Of a stretch of DNA of 57,247 bases, positions 1 through 9,500 are shown piece after piece. Position numbers and translations under genes: made by a program. The stretch lies in assembly GCA_964399035.1 (NCBI GenBank), contig CAYNPH010000051.1, positions 1-57,247 of the forward strand. The letters are read 5' to 3'. Position 1 is the first letter of the stretch. Each line of letters starts with the position of its first letter. This stretch comes from WAOL01 sp964399035. Lineage in GTDB: Archaea > Thermoproteota > Thermoprotei_A > Sulfolobales > NBVN01. The notes under the pieces are model-generated. The model had not been told where the DNA came from, did not search any database, and was given only the letters and a program-made list of their open reading frames with translations.

Positions 1-73
1 GTGAGAACTTATCCGTTAGAACAGCATCAACGCATCCCGTGGCATCCGTGCATATCTTGACACGTACCTCCAT
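1..73 (-). CDS. Partial CDS, N-terminal 24 codons only, unknown product
   Basis: A reading frame opens with ATG at 73-71 on the minus strand and runs off the left edge of the window without a stop. The peptide begins MEVRVKICTDATGC and has two cysteines. A GAGGTG ribosome-binding-site-like motif lies at 90-85, and an AT-rich TATA-like stretch (GTAATTAATC on the minus strand) lies near 111-120, about 25 bases before the probable transcript start. It would be transcribed divergently from the ABC transporter genes. Too little is visible to assign a function. It is called from start context only and could be spurious. Confidence 0.4.
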   Translation of the reverse strand, partial: MEVRVKICTDATGCVDAVLTDKFS

Positions 74-236
74 GACCTTAGATACACCTCACGTAGGTAC
101 TTCAAGCAGAGATTAATTACGTTACCTAATGCTAGCCTAGCTCAATGATGCAGTGATGGCTTGGTTTTAAGGGGAGAGGAACTCTCCACACTTAGGTGGG
201 GAGTTATTCTGCTCATCTCTTCTTAAACGGAACGAC

Positions 237-1190
237 TTGACTTTGATGGTTGGTGAGAGCTTGCCGTACGTTGTGGAGTTAAGGGACGTGGTTAAGGCGT
301 TTGACGGGAACCAAGCGCTGAAGGGGGTGTCCTTCAGGGTTCCTGAGGGGTGCATAGCCAGTTTAGTGGGGCCCAACGGCGCTGGGAAGACAACTACGCT
401 TAGGGTGATTATAGGGGCTCTCGCACGTGACTACGGCAGTGTTGAGGTGTTCGGGGAGGATCCTTGGGTTAACCCTAGGCTAGTTAGGTCGCTGACAGGG
501 TACTTGCCTGAAGCGCCGGAGTTGCCTCCTGTCAGGGTGGCGCACCTACTGGGTCACGTGGCTAGGCTCAAGGGTGTTGAGGACGTTCGTAAGGGAGTGA
601 TGAGGGTGGCTAGGCTGACTAGGATCACTCAAGTACTTGATTCTAAGGCATCGAGGCTCTCGGCCGGGTGGAGGCAGAGGGTCGCGTTAGCCGTGGCGTT
701 ACTAGGGAACGTTAAGCTTTTAGTGCTTGACGAGCCCGCCTCAAACATTGACCCTGAGGGTAGGGAGGAGTTCTACGCCCTACTTAAGGAACTGAAGGAG
801 GATCATGGAGTGACCGCGCTGGTCTCAACCCACATACTTGCGGAGGCGCAACAGTACACTGATTACCTAGTAATAATTAACTCAGGAGTCATCGTAGCCG
901 AGGGCAGGACTGCGGACTTGGTGAGCATGGCTAAGGGTAAGGTCAAACTAGTATTCAAGGGAAGAAATGAGACCTCACTCCGCAGAGCCGCCAGGGAAGC
1001 GATTTCGCTTAGGGGCGTCATGAGCGTCGAGATAGAAGGCAATTACCTGAGGGTAACTGCTGAGTACGGTAAGCAGGGGGAAGTTAAGGAGGTGATTGAG
1101 GGACAGGGCCTCACCCTAGTTGAGGTTCTCGCAAGCAACCTAACGGATCTATACAGGAAGTTAGTCCGTGGGGAGGTGAATGAGGGGTGA
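237..1190 (+). CDS. ABC transporter ATP-binding protein
   Basis: This is the nucleotide-binding subunit of an ABC exporter, hydrolysing ATP at the cytoplasmic face to drive the membrane subunit encoded next. It has Walker A GPNGAGKTT (about residues 45-53), a degenerate signature LSAGWRQR (about 142), Walker B LLVLDEP followed by the D-loop, and the H-loop histidine in STHIL. The order fits the CcmA/drug-exporter (ABC-2) type, and about 100 C-terminal residues follow the ATPase core, as in that group. The frame opens at TTG 237, but ATG 246 is equally good. The 3' end overlaps the next start by 4 bases (GTGA), so the genes are translationally coupled. The substrate is unknown. Confidence 0.9.
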   Translation: MTLMVGESLPYVVELRDVVKAFDGNQALKGVSFRVPEGCIASLVGPNGAGKTTTLRVIIGALARDYGSVEVFGEDPWVNPRLVRSLTGYLPEAPELPPVRVAHLLGHVARLKGVEDVRKGVMRVARLTRITQVLDSKASRLSAGWRQRVALAVALLGNVKLLVLDEPASNIDPEGREEFYALLKELKEDHGVTALVSTHILAEAQQYTDYLVIINSGVIVAEGRTADLVSMAKGKVKLVFKGRNETSLRRAAREAISLRGVMSVEIEGNYLRVTAEYGKQGEVKEVIEGQGLTLVEVLASNLTDLYRKLVRGEVNEG

Positions 1191-2041
1191 GGGCATGGAA
1201 CCTCCGTAGGATAATAGGCATTGCTGAGGCGTTAACCAACGTCAACCTGCAGGCCTACGTAGTGGCGACCATCCTCCTCGGCGTGATGGTTTTGGGGCTG
1301 ACGTTCATAAGTACAGCGTATGTTAGTTACCGGGAAATAGTGAGTCCTCTCTGGGGACTGAAAGCTCTGAGCTCGTTCTACAGTGCCGATACGAACAGTA
1401 GTTCCGGCATTCTAGTGGCATTCACCATGTTGCCTGCGTTAATCGCGTTAACATGCATGAGCATGAGGTCGAGGGCACTAATAATTGCGAACGCCTCCAT
1501 ATCGAGGGTCGACGTATTAGCGGCGTCCTACTTCATAGTGTTAGTGTTAACGTTAGGAATCGCGGCGTACACAGCGATCTACTGGGGCACCATCAAGTAC
1601 TCACTCCTAGCATGCAGGAACGTCGACCCACTAACCTTCGCTTTAGGGGCTGCCGCTATCGTAACCGCCTTCACGTTACCGACGATGCTGGAGGGGGTTG
1701 CGATATCATCGATCATAGCTGCTAAGGTAAGGTACGGGTTGCTTGAGGCCTTCGCCCTATTCATAGCTTTACTGTTCATCCTACCAGTAGTGGACGCCTT
1801 AAGCATCTCAGTAGGCATGGAAGTCATGCACAGCGCCGCGCTACCCGAGTACGTGATGTCCGCTATCGTGCCGGGGGAGGGCTTCGCCAGGCTAACCGCC
1901 ATCGCATTAGGGGTACCTAATGCCGCGGAGCCTGGAGTGAATTACATGGTTGTGGCCGCCATGTCCACGACATCCCTAGCAATCACGATCCTCGCTGGGA
2001 CTGCATTATTCATTAGGTCTGCGGAGGTGAGGGGGGCGTGA
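1187..2041 (+). CDS. ABC transporter membrane (permease) subunit, ABC-2 like
   Basis: A 284-residue protein with about six strongly hydrophobic segments, the first near residues 22-45 and the last near the C-terminus. There is no Walker motif. Its position between an ATP-binding subunit (4-base overlap) and another membrane-anchored protein (4-base overlap) makes it the permease of the same transporter. Family membership is inferred from topology and context; no signature motif was recognised. It starts with GTG inside the stop of the ATPase gene. The substrate cannot be read from the sequence. Confidence 0.75.
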   Translation: MRAWNLRRIIGIAEALTNVNLQAYVVATILLGVMVLGLTFISTAYVSYREIVSPLWGLKALSSFYSADTNSSSGILVAFTMLPALIALTCMSMRSRALIIANASISRVDVLAASYFIVLVLTLGIAAYTAIYWGTIKYSLLACRNVDPLTFALGAAAIVTAFTLPTMLEGVAISSIIAAKVRYGLLEAFALFIALLFILPVVDALSISVGMEVMHSAALPEYVMSAIVPGEGFARLTAIALGVPNAAEPGVNYMVVAAMSTTSLAITILAGTALFIRSAEVRGA

Positions 2042-2706
2042 GGTTCGTGACCTTCATAACGCTACTAGCAATAACTTCCAGCCTACTAATAATAACCGCA
2101 GCTACTATACCGCCGTACGTGTACGGAACCACGGCTTACATGGTCTCAGGACCCGGCATCAGCACTACGTTCGAGGGTAGTGTCCCACTAGCCGCAATAA
2201 GACCCCCAGCAACAATCCTAGATACCATGCCTGCCGAACTACATGATGAGGTGACTCACCAGGTAAGTAACCTCAGTGTCGGGAACACCACTGGGGAGAA
2301 CTACGTGAAGGCATTGAAGTCATGTTTGCTAAGCAATAGCGTCAGCATTGAAATACGTCTGGTAGGGGAGCCCCGGGGAGGCTACGTCAGCGTCGATGGT
2401 TACGTCATGGTCGGGAGCCGTAGGAGTGACTTCCATATCTCGGTGCCTGGCTTAGGTGTCACGTACGTACTGTTCACGAACACCTCCTGCGCGGACGAGA
2501 TGAAGATAGTGGTAACTAACATCAGCACGAACACCTCCAGCGAAGCTCTCTTGAATAACCTGGTCTTATCGTACTTCATATACGCAAGCAATAATCCGGC
2601 AAGGATAGTCACGGCGTACCAGCTAATTATGCAGACGGTACTAACAGTGATTGCATTAGTGTCGCTGGAAGTAACTCGCCTCAAGTGCCGCAAGTACTTC
2701 CTGTAA
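2038..2706 (+). CDS. Membrane-anchored extracytoplasmic protein of the ABC operon
   Basis: A 222-residue protein with a hydrophobic segment at about residues 5-25, an outside domain rich in Ser/Thr and potential N-glycosylation sequons (NTT, NTS, NVS-like), and a second hydrophobic segment near residues 190-212 before a short basic tail. It starts with GTG overlapping the permease stop by 4 bases, so it is the third gene of the ABC operon. It may be an accessory or substrate-contacting subunit. No family was recognised. Confidence 0.7.
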   Translation: MRFVTFITLLAITSSLLIITAATIPPYVYGTTAYMVSGPGISTTFEGSVPLAAIRPPATILDTMPAELHDEVTHQVSNLSVGNTTGENYVKALKSCLLSNSVSIEIRLVGEPRGGYVSVDGYVMVGSRRSDFHISVPGLGVTYVLFTNTSCADEMKIVVTNISTNTSSEALLNNLVLSYFIYASNNPARIVTAYQLIMQTVLTVIALVSLEVTRLKCRKYFL

Positions 2707-2824
2707 GGACGCGTACTCAGGACAGAACTTCACCCCGTGTTTTTAATTTTAGGTCGCTAGAACTAAACATGATCCGCGCCCCCTAACCGTTGGCTGACAT
2801 AGAGCTTGGCTCGGTGAGTAGAAA

Positions 2825-3580
2825 GTGAGTAGTGAAGAAGGAATTGAGGGCGTGATTGATGAGGTGCTGACCGCGTTAGCGAACATTACTAGGAGGGCAA
2901 TTGTGAGGGCACTTGCCGAGGGAGGCTCCATGTCATTCGCTGAGCTAATGAGAACCTGCAACGTGAAGGACTCGAGCACCATGAAGCATCATCTCGCCAA
3001 GCTCGGGAGGCTTGTCAGGAGACTTGAGGATGGGTCCTACGTATTAACACCTATTGGTTATGAGGCCTTCAGGTTACTGGAGCAACTTGAGGACTCCTTA
3101 GCGAGGCTAATCCCCTTAAGCAGCACGCCGAAACCCCTAGTAGTCATTAAGACGAGTAAGAGGCACTTGCTGCTTGCCTCGGTGGTAGCGGCTATCGCCA
3201 CGTTAGCTGTGTGTGTAGCCTTAAGCCCTTACCTAGCGATTGCGCCGGCATTTGCCTTCAGTGTCGTGACGCTTTACGCTATACTCTCCGGTTCCAAGAG
3301 CGTCTTAGTAGGTAGGAGTTCCGTCATTGAGGTGCGTTCCACACCCCTAGGTAGGAGGGAGCGGAGAATTGTTGGGAGAGTTGTGGGTATTGAAGTCGAG
3401 CACGACACGTTCCTAGAGTTCCTAGGCTTAACGAAGATCACGGTGATACTGAGTACTGCGGGAGGCTTGAGAACCTACGTGGTCGGTTACGTGCCGAAGC
3501 ACGTCGCGGAGAGGAGGGTCGAGGACGTGGAGGGCTTGGCCAGAACCTCACAGCAGGACAGGTACCTCAGCTTTCCCTAG
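2825..3580 (+). CDS. Membrane-tethered HTH (ArsR-like) regulator with PH-like C-terminal domain
   Basis: The N-terminal ~95 residues form a winged-helix domain of the ArsR/MarR type (IVRALAEGGSMSFAELM, then SSTMKHHLAKLGRL as recognition helix and a wing ending in YVLTPIGYEA). Two hydrophobic segments follow (about residues 112-155), then a soluble domain (about 160-235) whose strand pattern resembles bacterial PH-like domains that sit after two membrane helices. It is probably a transcription factor held at the membrane. A TATA-like box TTTTTAATTTTA lies at 2740-2751. The last 33 bases overlap the convergent sfsA gene. The PH-like call is weaker than the HTH call. Confidence 0.75.
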   Translation: MSSEEGIEGVIDEVLTALANITRRAIVRALAEGGSMSFAELMRTCNVKDSSTMKHHLAKLGRLVRRLEDGSYVLTPIGYEAFRLLEQLEDSLARLIPLSSTPKPLVVIKTSKRHLLLASVVAAIATLAVCVALSPYLAIAPAFAFSVVTLYAILSGSKSVLVGRSSVIEVRSTPLGRRERRIVGRVVGIEVEHDTFLEFLGLTKITVILSTAGGLRTYVVGYVPKHVAERRVEDVEGLARTSQQDRYLSFP

Positions 3581-4273
3581 GGTCACCGTGCTTTCCCGCG
3601 GGTCGTAGTGGATGCTTAACGCCTTAACTAAGCCGCCTGCCTCACGTAGCTTGCGGAGCAATGCCCTTATCTCTGGGTCTCCCTCATCGTAGGGTATGAA
3701 CGCCTTAATGCCGTGAAGCGTCGTTACGAAGACCACGGCCACACGCATCCCTTCGTCAGCTAAGGCTATTAAGTCCCTCAGGTGCCTCTCGCCCCTTAAG
3801 CTCCGGCAGTCCGGGTAAGACGCGTACTCGCCGCGCGGACCTGTGCGCAGTACCGCGCTCTTCAACTCAGTGATTAATACTTCGCCCTCCTCATTTTGGA
3901 GTAGGTAGTCGAAGGTCGAGCTACCCATGCGTGGGTTCCTTGAGACCACCTTGAAGCCCCTCAACCAAGGTATTAGGGATGAGTTAACAGCTACGGCGAA
4001 TGCCTCCTCCTGTAACCTGGTGTCGATAAGTGCGGGTCCCTTAACTTCCTCAACAGCTATTAGCCAGTAGTCCGTCCTTCCGGCGGGTTTCTGAATGCAG
4101 TAGGCGGTTACCCCCTTCACTATGAGTTCCCTTAGCCTGCCAGTGTTCGTTATGTATGCTCTACGCTCCCTTCCCGAACACTCCACTAGCACGACGAACC
4201 TGTTCAGCCTCTTGATAATGGAGCATGTCGTGGGTGGCGGGAGCTTAATTAGTTTGCGTCGTACTGCACTCAT
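3548..4273 (-). CDS. sfsA: SfsA family protein
   Basis: A 241-residue member of the SfsA (sugar fermentation stimulation) family, which combines an OB-like nucleic-acid-binding fold with a PD-(D/E)XK nuclease-like core. Visible landmarks are the N-terminal barrel ending in AYITNTGRLREL, the central motif FDYLL with ITELKSAVL (family pattern FDYLLE..EVKSVTL), LRGERHLRDL and VVFVTTLHGIKAFIPYDEGDPEI near the end. Length is normal. The family role is unsettled: in Escherichia coli it was linked to maltose gene expression, but the fold suggests nucleic acid processing. It is convergent with the HTH gene, with 33 bases of overlap. Confidence 0.9.
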   Translation of the reverse strand: MSAVRRKLIKLPPPTTCSIIKRLNRFVVLVECSGRERRAYITNTGRLRELIVKGVTAYCIQKPAGRTDYWLIAVEEVKGPALIDTRLQEEAFAVAVNSSLIPWLRGFKVVSRNPRMGSSTFDYLLQNEEGEVLITELKSAVLRTGPRGEYASYPDCRSLRGERHLRDLIALADEGMRVAVVFVTTLHGIKAFIPYDEGDPEIRALLRKLREAGGLVKALSIHYDPRESTVTLGKAEVPVLL

Positions 4274-4292
4274 GCCTGCCTCCCAGCCTACC

Positions 4293-5465
4293 TTAGAGAA
4301 CCCTCTTTAGGGCTTCCTGCTTTAGCGTGCGGACGTAGGAGTTCCTTAACGCGTCCCTTGCCCTCAGTAGCCTGGGGTGCGTCACGTAATCCATTACCGT
4401 GCCCTTAGCCTCAAGTATCTTCGTGTGCTTAACTAGCTTCGAGAACACTCCTCCCACTATCCCCTCACCTATGGCTGCGTAGCCCTGCGCCGCCTCCTTA
4501 GCTAGCTTAGCTCCGGGCAGGAAGCTTAATGTCCTTACGGGCGCTACGCCAGAGAGCCTCCTGATTAACTCAGCACGTATTTCCTCGTACCTTGTTAGCC
4601 TCCCGGACACCAGCACCTCCCGAGGTTCCCTTACTGAGGTCAGCATTCCCCTAACACTTCTCTCTACCCACTCCATCATGGCTTCGAAGGCGTTAACGCA
4701 AGCCCCATCACCAGCCCTAACCTTGAGCAACATCTCACCCGGGTCCAGGGTCCCACACTGCTCCGCCACACCACCGTGAAAGACATCCGTCCTAACCCAC
4801 GTCCCCCCAGCAACCACTAGCTCCAGATCCAGCGGGCCGGCTGTGAGGAACCCCATGGGCACGAGCGTCCCTCCCAACCCGTCAACCACCCTACCACCAT
4901 CCACGCCTATGACCGCGTTGTACCCGTACCCCATCTCCACTAGTATGAAGGAAACGTCCCCGTATTCGATGCCAAGCCTCCTCGCCTGGTCGTGGATCGC
5001 TAGGAACGTCACGGCAAGCTTATCGGCAGTCCCCATATCCAGGCGACCTAACTTCCTGTGCTTAGGGACCGTGGGGAGGAGCACGACCGACGGTATGAAG
5101 CAGACCTTACGCCCCAAACTAACAAGCCCCTTAACGGCCTCGGCCAGCGCCTTGTAAACGCCTATCCCCGGATCACCCGCCCTAACCCCAGCCTCAAGGG
5201 CGGCGCGAGGAGTTAGTAGCAGTACCTCCAACGCGAAAGCCTCAGGATCCTTAAGCTCATCACCCCACACAACCGGCGTTCCGTACCCTGAGGGCCCCAC
5301 GATCACGTCGACGTCCCCGGCCTCCTGAACCTTACTGATGAGTGTGGCTGGGTTTGCGGCGACCTCCTCCGTGGGTACGCTAGACTCCCAAACCACCTCC
5401 TCACCCTCAACAACTACTAGGTCGAAGCTCTTTGTTCCAGGATCTATGCCTAGTGAGCGCACCAT
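4293..5465 (-). CDS. DUF1464 family ASKHA-fold protein (predicted butyrate kinase-like)
   Basis: A 390-residue protein opening with LGIDPGTKSFDLVVVEG, the phosphate-1 motif of the actin/Hsp70/sugar kinase (ASKHA) fold. A second glycine-rich motif, LVEMGYGYNAVIGVDGGRVVDGLGGT, lies mid-protein, and an adenosine-type motif around VLVSGRLTRYEEI lies near residue 285. This pattern and length fit DUF1464 (COG2441), annotated in archaea as a predicted butyrate kinase but with no proven reaction known to me. It is 19 bases downstream of the sfsA start in transcript order and is probably cotranscribed with it. ATG 5465 is followed by a typical hydrophobic first strand. Confidence 0.85.
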   Translation of the reverse strand: MVRSLGIDPGTKSFDLVVVEGEEVVWESSVPTEEVAANPATLISKVQEAGDVDVIVGPSGYGTPVVWGDELKDPEAFALEVLLLTPRAALEAGVRAGDPGIGVYKALAEAVKGLVSLGRKVCFIPSVVLLPTVPKHRKLGRLDMGTADKLAVTFLAIHDQARRLGIEYGDVSFILVEMGYGYNAVIGVDGGRVVDGLGGTLVPMGFLTAGPLDLELVVAGGTWVRTDVFHGGVAEQCGTLDPGEMLLKVRAGDGACVNAFEAMMEWVERSVRGMLTSVREPREVLVSGRLTRYEEIRAELIRRLSGVAPVRTLSFLPGAKLAKEAAQGYAAIGEGIVGGVFSKLVKHTKILEAKGTVMDYVTHPRLLRARDALRNSYVRTLKQEALKRVL

Positions 5466-5563
5466 GTTGCGAGCACCTAAGAAAAGATTGCGGGGAGCAC
5501 TAAAAGCGACGTAGCTAAAAAGCTAATGCTTTAGCGAATTGCTGAAGTAACCGATTTGCTTGG

Positions 5564-5905
5564 CTACATTAGGGCGGCACGCCCACGTTCACCCGTCCTT
5601 ACCCTTATCGCCTCCTCCACAGGGGTTATGAAGATCTTCCCGTCTCCAGGCACGCCTCGCCGGGCGTGCTTAATTATGACGTCCACGACCTTATCCACTA
5701 GCTCGTCAGGCACTACGACCTCAACCTTAACGCGGGGGAGAAGTTCGTAGACCTCGACACCCTCCGCCCACCTATGGACTATCCCTCCCTGCCTTCCCCT
5801 GCCACGCACAGGGTACGTGGTGACAGGGTTTATGCCAGCATCCTTAAGGGCCTTCAGAACCGCTTCTAAGGCCTCCTCACGAATTACGGCTTCAACCTTC
5901 TTCAA
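5564..5905 (-). CDS. PII signal transduction protein (GlnB/GlnK family)
   Basis: A trimeric PII sensor of ATP/ADP and 2-oxoglutarate. I place the start at TTG 5905, which gives 113 residues (MKKVEAVIREE...), almost identical in length to E. coli GlnB (112); a longer in-frame extension to 6016 has no homology. Aligned without gaps, Gln39, the GDGK motif with Lys90, Arg101 and Arg103 are kept, the uridylylation residue Tyr51 is Glu, and Lys58 is Arg. So it can probably bind nucleotides but cannot be uridylylated. No amtB or glnA lies nearby, so its partner is unknown. Confidence 0.9.
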   Translation of the reverse strand: MKKVEAVIREEALEAVLKALKDAGINPVTTYPVRGRGRQGGIVHRWAEGVEVYELLPRVKVEVVVPDELVDKVVDVIIKHARRGVPGDGKIFITPVEEAIRVRTGERGRAALM

Positions 5906-5911
5906 GGTGGT

Positions 5912-5950
5912 AGAACACCATGAATAATACTGTTCTGAAGAATTTAAGTT
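5912..5950 (-). promoter_or_regulatory. Promoter of the PII gene with a small inverted repeat at the start site
   Basis: On the minus strand AACTTAAATT (5950-5941) is a good archaeal TATA box. A transcript start about 25 bases on, near 5920, falls inside an inverted repeat with perfect 6-base arms, AGAACA and TGTTCT (5912-5917 and 5931-5936). An operator overlapping the start site would suit repression. The repeat is short and could be chance. Confidence 0.45.
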
Positions 5951-6019
5951 AGCAGTAACTACACTTCGGGAAGAAAAGGTTATTCCTAACAGCAACCATG
6001 GATTGCGGGGGCTCAACCG

Positions 6020-6403
6020 TTGAGTAATAGTAAGGGAAGCGACGCCATAGTCAGGGCTAGGGCTGTTGCCTTAATCCTGCTTGGGGAGACCGAGAATGCC
6101 TTAGAAATGCTCTCGAAGTTCTACGGTGTGCCCGCACCACGCGTTAAGGTGGGCTTACCTAAGGGCAGGTCTAGCGTGCTTGGGTGCTACGTCCCCAGCA
6201 AGAGGACTATCTACCTAAGATCCTCCGAAGAGTATAGGAACCCCTTCGTAGTGCTTCACGAATTCTATCACCACATAAGGTACTTTGCAGGGAAGCACCG
6301 TGGGACCGAGAGGGGCGCTAATGAGTACGCGTTGAAGTCCATACAGTACTTCAAGGAATTAATGCGCAAAGCAAGGCACGGAGAGAGGGATCACGAGGGA
6401 TAA
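6020..6403 (+). CDS. Small putative zinc metallopeptidase-like protein (HExxH)
   Basis: A 127-residue soluble protein with HEFYHHIRYFAGKH, an HExxH zinc site, at about residues 85-98. A downstream glutamate in RGANEYA could be the third ligand, as in gluzincin-like or IrrE/SprT-type folds. There is no signal peptide. The start at TTG 6020 follows GCGGGGG. It is divergent from the PII gene. Peptidase activity is inferred from the motif only. It is the first of two unrelated HExxH genes in the window. Confidence 0.7.
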   Translation: MSNSKGSDAIVRARAVALILLGETENALEMLSKFYGVPAPRVKVGLPKGRSSVLGCYVPSKRTIYLRSSEEYRNPFVVLHEFYHHIRYFAGKHRGTERGANEYALKSIQYFKELMRKARHGERDHEG

Positions 6404-6408
6404 TAAGG
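6398..6408 (+). promoter_or_regulatory. TATA-like box in front of the hairpin segment
   Basis: GGATAATAAGG spans the stop codon of the upstream gene. Its centre is about 25 bases before the GGGC at 6427 that begins the folded segment. The spacing fits an archaeal promoter, but the motif is not a perfect TATA box. Confidence 0.3.
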
Positions 6409-6426
6409 TCTATGCCTAGGTGTTCT

Positions 6427-6552
6427 GGGCAGGGATGAAGACTCCGCCATCGTCCGAGCCCACCCCGAGGGGCGGGCCTTGAGGATAGCCTGACCCGCCT
6501 GACCGGCCTTGCCGGAAGCCTGGCAAGCTTGTTGAGGGAAAATTAGTTTTCC
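6427..6552 (+). ncRNA. Candidate structured RNA in the only wide convergent gap
   Basis: The gap holds several hairpins: GATG/CATC (6434-6437 with 6448-6451), GCCCACCC/GGGCGGGC with loop CGAG (6458-6465 with 6470-6477, one mismatch), CCGGC-ctt-GCCGG (6503-6515), and GGAAAA-ttag-TTTTCC (6537-6552). The last is followed by a pyrimidine tract and would act as a plus-strand terminator inside the 3' end of the RND gene. GGGC 6427-6430 can also pair with GCCC 6458-6461. No known RNA family (SRP, RNase P, C/D box) fits. The strand is not certain, and the hairpins may simply be terminators for the two convergent genes. Confidence 0.35.
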
Positions 6553-9500
6553 TTCTTTCCTTCCTTACTTCTCCTACTACCTATGTTCTTAGGCCACCAT
6601 GCGTACTTCCCGAAGAGTGCCATGAGTGCTGGGGACACGAAGTACACTGCCGAGGCGCTTACCAGCACTATCCCTAATGCTAGGGTGAAGCCCATCTCCC
6701 TCATTGCCCACATTGTCGTCAGTATTAGGGAGGCGTAAGTCGTCGCTAGGATGGCCGCTAAGCCCATCACGACGTTGTCGGCTGAGGCCGCAGCCACTGC
6801 TAGGGCTTCTTTAGGTGGTCTGCGTTCGTACTCGTCCCTCGCCCTCACCAGGTAGAAGCTGTTGTAGTCTATGCCGACACCCAATAAGATGTTAAGCACC
6901 ACCATCGGAAGGAACCACAGCATCGGCTTGTTGAACACGTAGTGGAACAGGTTAGTTGACAGCCATATGCTCCACACGGTGCCTAAGTATATGGTGGTCA
7001 TCGTCGCAGCCGCTGCAGGCAAGCCCTTGAGCGTGGGGAGCAGTGACAGGAACATCAGCACCACGGCGATGGGCAGTATCTTGTGCCAGAAGTCCTCGTT
7101 AATCATGTCGTCTAGGTCAACCTCCATCGCGGCTAGCCCGCCCACGTATGCCCTACTGATGATGTCCGAGTGTCTGCTTACGAAGTCATTGACTATGTCC
7201 CTTATCTTCCTGACTAGGTTTCTCGCCTCACTGCTCTCAGCCAGGTACTTCATCGTGATGGTGAACATCACTGTCCTATTGTCGCTGGAGACATACTTCG
7301 TGCCGTTGAACATCGTGACCTCACTCATCGTTAGGTTACTTAGCTTCTCACCGAACGGCATCGTCGGCGAGTAGACCGCCTTAACGCCGTCAAGGCCCGC
7401 TAGCTTCTCGCTTAGCTCCTCGATGAGAGGGAGGGTCGAGTTACTGAACGGCTCTTTAAGCTCCAGCACCACGTACGTTGGTGTGGTTAGTGACGCGCCG
7501 AACTTCTCCTCCATGAGTGTTAAGGCTGAGGCCTCCTGACTTCCTTGAGGTAAGTAGAGCTTTATGTCGTGGCTGCCGCTGAAGCCCACGAATGCCTGTG
7601 TGGCAGGCACTCCTAGGAGGGCCGCAATGATCACCACTATTACGGCGTATTTCGTCACCTTTGATACCACCTTACTGACGTCGACTTCCGTCCCTTGCCT
7701 CGGCTTCGGTATCCTTGGCCACCAGAACTTCCTGCTACCGCCGAACTCAGCGGCTAGTGCCGGGACAAGCGTCAGTGACGCTGCCAGCACGGCTACGACC
7801 GCTATGGGTATGACGACGCCCATGACCCTCAGGAACGGGAAGTCCCACGCTATCATGAAGGACGCGAACGCCACTATGTCGGTTAGGGCTGAGGCCATTA
7901 CCGCGTCGAACGCCCTTCTCAGTGCTTCAGCGGCGGCTTCCCTGCGCTCCATACCCTCCGTTAAGTATTCCTTGAACCTGTAGAGGTAGTATGTGGAGTA
8001 GTCTATCCCTAGCCCAAGGGCGGTGGTGGTCATGAGTACCCTAGCCCAACTCGTTATTGACATGACGCCGGACGCTATCACGTAGACTATGGCTGAAGCC
8101 GCGATTATTGCGGTGCCTATGCTTACGAACGGCATTAGGGTGGCCGCCACGCTCCCTATCACTATGAAGAGCACTATTAAGGCACCGATGATGCTGACCT
8201 TATTGACTGTCGAGACGTCCCTCTCGCCGTAGTGCTTGAGTTCCTCCTTACTAACCACTTCACCCGTCACGTATGCCTTAACGTTGCTGAAGTGCTTGCT
8301 GAACGCCTCTCTCGCTAGGTCCCTAACCTTGAGGGCGTTCTCGTACTTCTCCTCGTCGCTCTCGCCCTTAACGTACATTATTATGGCTAAGGTGCTGTTA
8401 TCGCTACTCTTAAGCATGCTTACGTACGTCTTAGCACGCTTCAGGATCTCCCCATAAATCTCGGTGGCCACGGGCTTGACGTCCGCATAGGTGAGGGTCT
8501 CCGGGTCGCCCCTGTGGGCGAAGGCAATACTCACTAATTCATTAACGCTTAGGTTCTTAGCTACGTACCTTGCTTTTTTGTTATTCTTCATGAAGTCATT
8601 CACTATTGACTGAAGCTCGTCCTTGACGATAGATTCTAGGAGAGTCTCCCTGCACGGGTAATTCCTAGCTACTGCCTCAGCTATGCGTAGTGACGCGTCC
8701 TTTAAACGCTCCGCCAGGTCCTTCGGTACGCCCTTACTGGTTAGGTTCGTGACTAGATTGCTTACGTGTTCCTTAACTCCCTTAAGGAACAGATCCTCCG
8801 CTATGGGCTTGACGCTGCTGTTGCTTGCTACGGCGTCGTACACCTCACTGATCACTCCCTCCATGCTGACCCCGCTCGGGAGGTACTTGCTGACGTTACT
8901 GCCTGTAGTCGAGAGCAACACGTTGATTACGGCGCCCTTCAAGCCGGAGCCGTTAAGTATTGCGTCCGGGTTGCGTAGGGCGGCATTAACCACCGCCTCA
9001 ATTAAGTCGGTAACGTTAACGTTTGGCGGGAGTGAGGACGTGTTGATTACCTTCGTTGCCTCACTCACGGTTACGTTCCTGACGAGTTCCTTCGCTATGC
9101 TGTCAAGCGTCGTTGGTGATCCTCCGCTCTCGTAGATACGCTTAATGATCGCTGGGCTTACGTGCGGCGTCTTCCCTCCAACATTGTTTTGGTTGTTAGT
9201 CATTAGCTTAACTGATATGGTCACGACCGCGTCCTCAAGCAGCGTCGCGTTCTTGATTAATGTGCCCGTAGCTTGCGGGTCATCCTTGAGTACCACATCC
9301 ACTACCGCCTCCAGCAAACTCTGCGGCATTGAGTTTCCTGCGTGTTGCCTAAGGGCCTCAATCAATAAGTTCCTTACAATGTCTTTCGTCACGCCATATA
9401 CGAGTAGTTCTTTGAGTAATGCTTCGGCGTTAGGCATGCTTGCTAGAGGCGATCTCTCTTTCTTCATCATGTTAAGGGCTACGGTGGCTGTTGCGTTAAC

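Noticed and set aside
1..60. Short plus-strand frame from GTG 1
   Set aside because: It ends after 19 codons and has no ribosome site; the opposite strand has a better-supported gene start.
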